This document shows positions 62,232-64,000 of a DNA stretch of 64,000 nt, piece after piece. Location of the stretch: assembly GCA_032251435.1 (NCBI GenBank), contig JAVVEH010000022.1, positions 11,939 to 75,938 on the forward strand, in the 5' to 3' direction. Each line of letters opens with the position of its first letter. Position 1 is the stretch's first letter. The position numbers were made by a program, and so were the translations under genes. Source of the DNA: JAVVEH01 sp032251435. GTDB lineage: Bacteria > Verrucomicrobiota > Lentisphaeria > Oligosphaerales > MVZH01. The notes beneath the pieces were generated by a model that saw only the letters and a list, made by a program, of their open reading frames with translations, was not told where the DNA came from and made no database searches.

Positions 62232-62261
62232 CAGCGGTGTAAAGCATCGCCATCCCAGGTA

Positions 62262-62331
62262 GGTGTACCGACTTCAGTCGGTTCTTCGCGGGCGGCAAGC
62301 CCGCCCCGATTCCGGCTAAAGCCGGTACACC
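62262..62331. repeat. Dispersed compound palindrome, copy F (complete)
   Basis: The left arm GGTGTACCGACTTCAGTCGG is at 62262-62281 and the right arm CCGGCTAAAGCCGGTACACC at 62312-62331 (inverse complement with few mismatches). The central hairpin GCGGGC/GCCCGC lies at 62288-62304. It is the same organisation as copy D. Confidence 0.9.
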
Positions 62332-62362
62332 AACGCCCGCCGACGAGCGCCTGTTCTGGATC

Positions 62363-62423
62363 GCCACAAAAAGTCACAAGAATCCCAAAATATCCAGCGT
62401 CTCTTTTCGTGGCTTTTCGTGGC
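62363..62423. repeat. Inverted pair of 10-bp repeat phrases
   Basis: GCCACAAAAAGTCACAAG at 62363-62380 and CTTTTCGTGGCTTTTCGTGG within 62401-62423 are inverse-related and can fold over a ~20-nt loop. The same type of inverted pair is seen at 45759-45840. It lies 46 nt beyond the PEP-CTERM stop. Confidence 0.7.
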
Positions 62424-62468
62424 CATGCTACGATCTCCACCGCCGGCCCTGGACGCCATAGTTCCGCA

Positions 62469-63722
62469 TCAGGCGGAACGCCGACGGCGGAAACACACGC
62501 CCATCAGTCCCAGCCCGGCCAGAATCATGGTTGACGGTTCGGGGATGGTGACCGCATACAACACAATGTCATTACCACCTGTCAAGGCAACCGACGAGTC
62601 ATCCACCAAACCGGCATAGGTAATGTAGAGAGAGGTATTATCCTGATTCCAAAGCTCCGCACCTTCGGCCAAGCCGGCAAAGGTGCCGCCGAGTCCGCCG
62701 ACCGCATCGACGATGCCGAACATGTCGCCGCCGGATGGCGTGAAGCCATCGATGAAGCTCCAATCCAAAGTGGCGCCGTTCAACGTGGTCAGGCCGGTGA
62801 CCTTGACGCGGTCGTAGTCTTCCGTGCCATTGAGCGTGAAGTCAGTGCCGCCGATTTCGATAATCAGATCATTCGTGTTATCGGCAAAAGTCAATGTCCC
62901 ACCCACTTCGAGCGAACCGGCACTGTTTCCCGGTGCCAATGCAGTGCCTGCGTTCATGGTCACACTGGTCAAAATTCCACCGATCGATCCGGTGCCGCCC
63001 AATGTTGTGCCGCTGTTGGAGACAGTGAACGCGCCAGTGGCACCGGATGCGTCGCCGTTGATGACCATGGTGCCGCCGTTGACTGTGGTGAGGCTGTTGG
63101 ATGTGTAGGTTCCGTTCAGCGTGAGGGTGCCTGTATCGGCTTTGACAAAAGCAGTGGTATTAGTCATGCCCTCAGTTACCGCTCCAGTAACGGTGACGTT
63201 GGCAGTACCACTGATGGTTTTGTTGCCGCTGCCATCTCCCATATACAAGCTGCCCACGAGGAGTGTGTTTCCCGTGCCGTTGACCTGCAGGTTCAAAGAA
63301 TTGTTGGCCCTGGAAAGGGTGAGTGCGCCTGTGATTTCCAAGGTGGTGTTGCTACCACTCAGTGTGACTGTGCGGGGAGATCCATTGGCGAAGGTAACAT
63401 TGCCGGTGAGTTGCGAGCTGCCCGTGGCGTTGATGGCGGTCATGCTGACTGTGCCACCCAGGTCGATATTCCATCCGGCATCCCCGAGCGTGAGCAAGTT
63501 GATACTGGTGATCCCCGCATCGTTCGCATTGGTTTTGTTAAGCGCGTCTGCAGGAAAGGTTAAACTGTTACCATTGACAGGAGGGACATCCCAGTTGCCG
63601 GCGTCGGACCAATTCGCGCTCGTGTCGCCGTCCCAAATGGCCCCCTGCACTACAGACATCGCGAGCAGCATGGCAAAAGCGAAGAGAGAGGTGAAAATAC
63701 GGGTGAAGGTGCGGGTGTTCAT
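62469..63722 (-). CDS. PEP-CTERM protein with beta-repeat body
   Basis: The 417-aa protein (ATG at 63722) has a signal peptide (FTSLFAFAMLLAMSVVQGA), then GDTSANWSDAGNWDVPPVNG, which is typical of autotransporter-repeat proteins, then repeated Thr/Gly-rich strands (GTLTLNGTYTSNSLTTVNGG, GTALAPGNSAGSLEVGGTLT), and ends with PEPSTMILAGLGLMGVCF plus RRRRSA, the exosortase signal. AAGGAGACC lies just before this ATG. An upstream ATG at 63902 in the same frame has a nearly identical AAGGAGACCC and would add 60 residues of repeat-encoded sequence before the signal peptide; that leader would spoil export, so I prefer 63722. It is likely secreted and matrix-associated. It shares its sorting signal with the larger PEP-CTERM protein. 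Confidence 0.85.
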   Translation of the reverse strand: MNTRTFTRIFTSLFAFAMLLAMSVVQGAIWDGDTSANWSDAGNWDVPPVNGNSLTFPADALNKTNANDAGITSINLLTLGDAGWNIDLGGTVSMTAINATGSSQLTGNVTFANGSPRTVTLSGSNTTLEITGALTLSRANNSLNLQVNGTGNTLLVGSLYMGDGSGNKTISGTANVTVTGAVTEGMTNTTAFVKADTGTLTLNGTYTSNSLTTVNGGTMVINGDASGATGAFTVSNSGTTLGGTGSIGGILTSVTMNAGTALAPGNSAGSLEVGGTLTFADNTNDLIIEIGGTDFTLNGTEDYDRVKVTGLTTLNGATLDWSFIDGFTPSGGDMFGIVDAVGGLGGTFAGLAEGAELWNQDNTSLYITYAGLVDDSSVALTGGNDIVLYAVTIPEPSTMILAGLGLMGVCFRRRRSA

Positions 63723-64000
63723 GATGGTCTCCTTGGTTGTGTTTGGTGCTTGGTGCCTGGTGCTTTGTTCCTGGTTGTGGATTCCGGGTTCCGGGTTGGT
63801 CTGATCACTGGCTTGTCGCGCCGTAGGCTTTGTGAAGGCGGATGACTGGCTTGTCACGCCGTAGTTCTTTGACGAAGGCGGATTACTGATCACTGCATGC
63901 ATGTCGGGTCTCCTTGGGTTGCGGTTACTTCGCTAGTCGCTAGGCGCTAGTACAATGTAAAATTTAAAGATGCGGATAAAGATGTTTAAGTTTCGTCCTG
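63723..64000. repeat. Leader region built of tandem repeats upstream of the PEP-CTERM gene
   Basis: Eight phased heptads (TGGTGCT, TTGTTCC, GGGTTCC types) fill 63744-63799. A duplicated unit of about 40 bp (GGCTTGTC...GAAGGCGGAT) occupies about 63807-63886, and CGCTAGT-type heptads lie at 63931-63951. The last 50 nt of the window show nothing I can name. Confidence 0.8.

Larger units (their letters stand above)
62103..62468. other. Repeat-filled spacer between the second PEP-CTERM gene and the prepilin gene
   Basis: No gene. It holds a 9-bp-period array (TCG every 9 bp, about 62168-62231), the complete compound palindrome copy F (62262-62331), and inverted 10-bp repeat phrases at 62363-62380 and 62401-62423. 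Nearly all of the 366 nt is repeat-derived. Confidence 0.75.

Noticed and set aside
1..64000. tRNA, rRNA, insertion-sequence transposase, phage or conjugation genes
   Set aside because: I looked for their motifs (transposase DDE/HUH, integrase, cloverleaf-like segments) and saw none that could be supported.

Overview
The window looks like a fragment of a PVC-superphylum genome, most likely Kiritimatiellota or Lentisphaerota. The reasons are the density of formylglycine-type sulfatases, GlcNAc/sialate-type SGNH acetylesterases, PEP-CTERM proteins ending PEPSTMILAGLGLMGVCF, a DUF1559-like prepilin beginning [20 protein letters not shown], an SLA1-homology (SHD1) domain, and many PDZ-alpha-toroid proteins. 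It is a draft or MAG assembly: 100 Ns sit at 12745-12844. No rRNA, tRNA, CRISPR array, insertion sequence, transporter or classical regulator was found. Every gene I accept lies on the minus strand, so transcription runs from high to low coordinates.

Layout from left to right. (1) 1-7838: a catabolic set of FAD oxidoreductase, two sulfatases, a beta-helix GH141-like protein and a URO-D/MtaA-like protein. (2) 8201-17285: GH3, a metallophosphoesterase-PHP fusion, a sulfatase whose reading frame holds a repeat insertion and the assembly gap, a GH110-like beta-helix galactosidase, and a GH63-like enzyme. None of the complete proteins in blocks 1 and 2 has a visible signal peptide. (3) 17425-51497: a very long, tightly packed array with two GH95, one GH29 and one GH3 glycosidase, two sulfatases, five SGNH acetylesterases (one carrying an inserted PDZ domain and one a tandem with a dead second domain), two giant pseudo-esterase/PDZ/toroid proteins, a PDZ-toroid-HEAT protein and a glycerophosphodiesterase remnant. 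(4) 51911-56899: two toxin-antitoxin-like nucleotidyltransferase modules flanking a large autotransporter-repeat PEP-CTERM protein. (5) 57138-63722: a sulfatase, a fourth PDZ-toroid protein, the prepilin-like protein and a second PEP-CTERM protein.

Together GH29, GH95, a GH141-like protein, sulfatases and acetylesterases point to stepwise desulfation, deacetylation and defucosylation of a sulfated, acetylated fucose-rich glycan (fucoidan- or mucin-like), with galactose also removed if the GH110 call is right. The substrate is an inference. Secreted enzymes (GH95, esterases, one sulfatase, PDZ-toroid proteins) and signal-less enzymes (GH29, both GH3, five sulfatases) are mixed in one array, which suggests outside and inside stages.

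The most unusual material is not a known gene type. There are four PDZ/alpha-toroid paralogues, two of them fused to esterase-like domains that have lost the catalytic serine. There is also a rich set of short dispersed repeats: 7-10 bp period degenerate tandem repeats, a compound palindromic element, a 100-bp repeat next to each toxin-antitoxin module, and short phrases inserted in frame inside enzymes.
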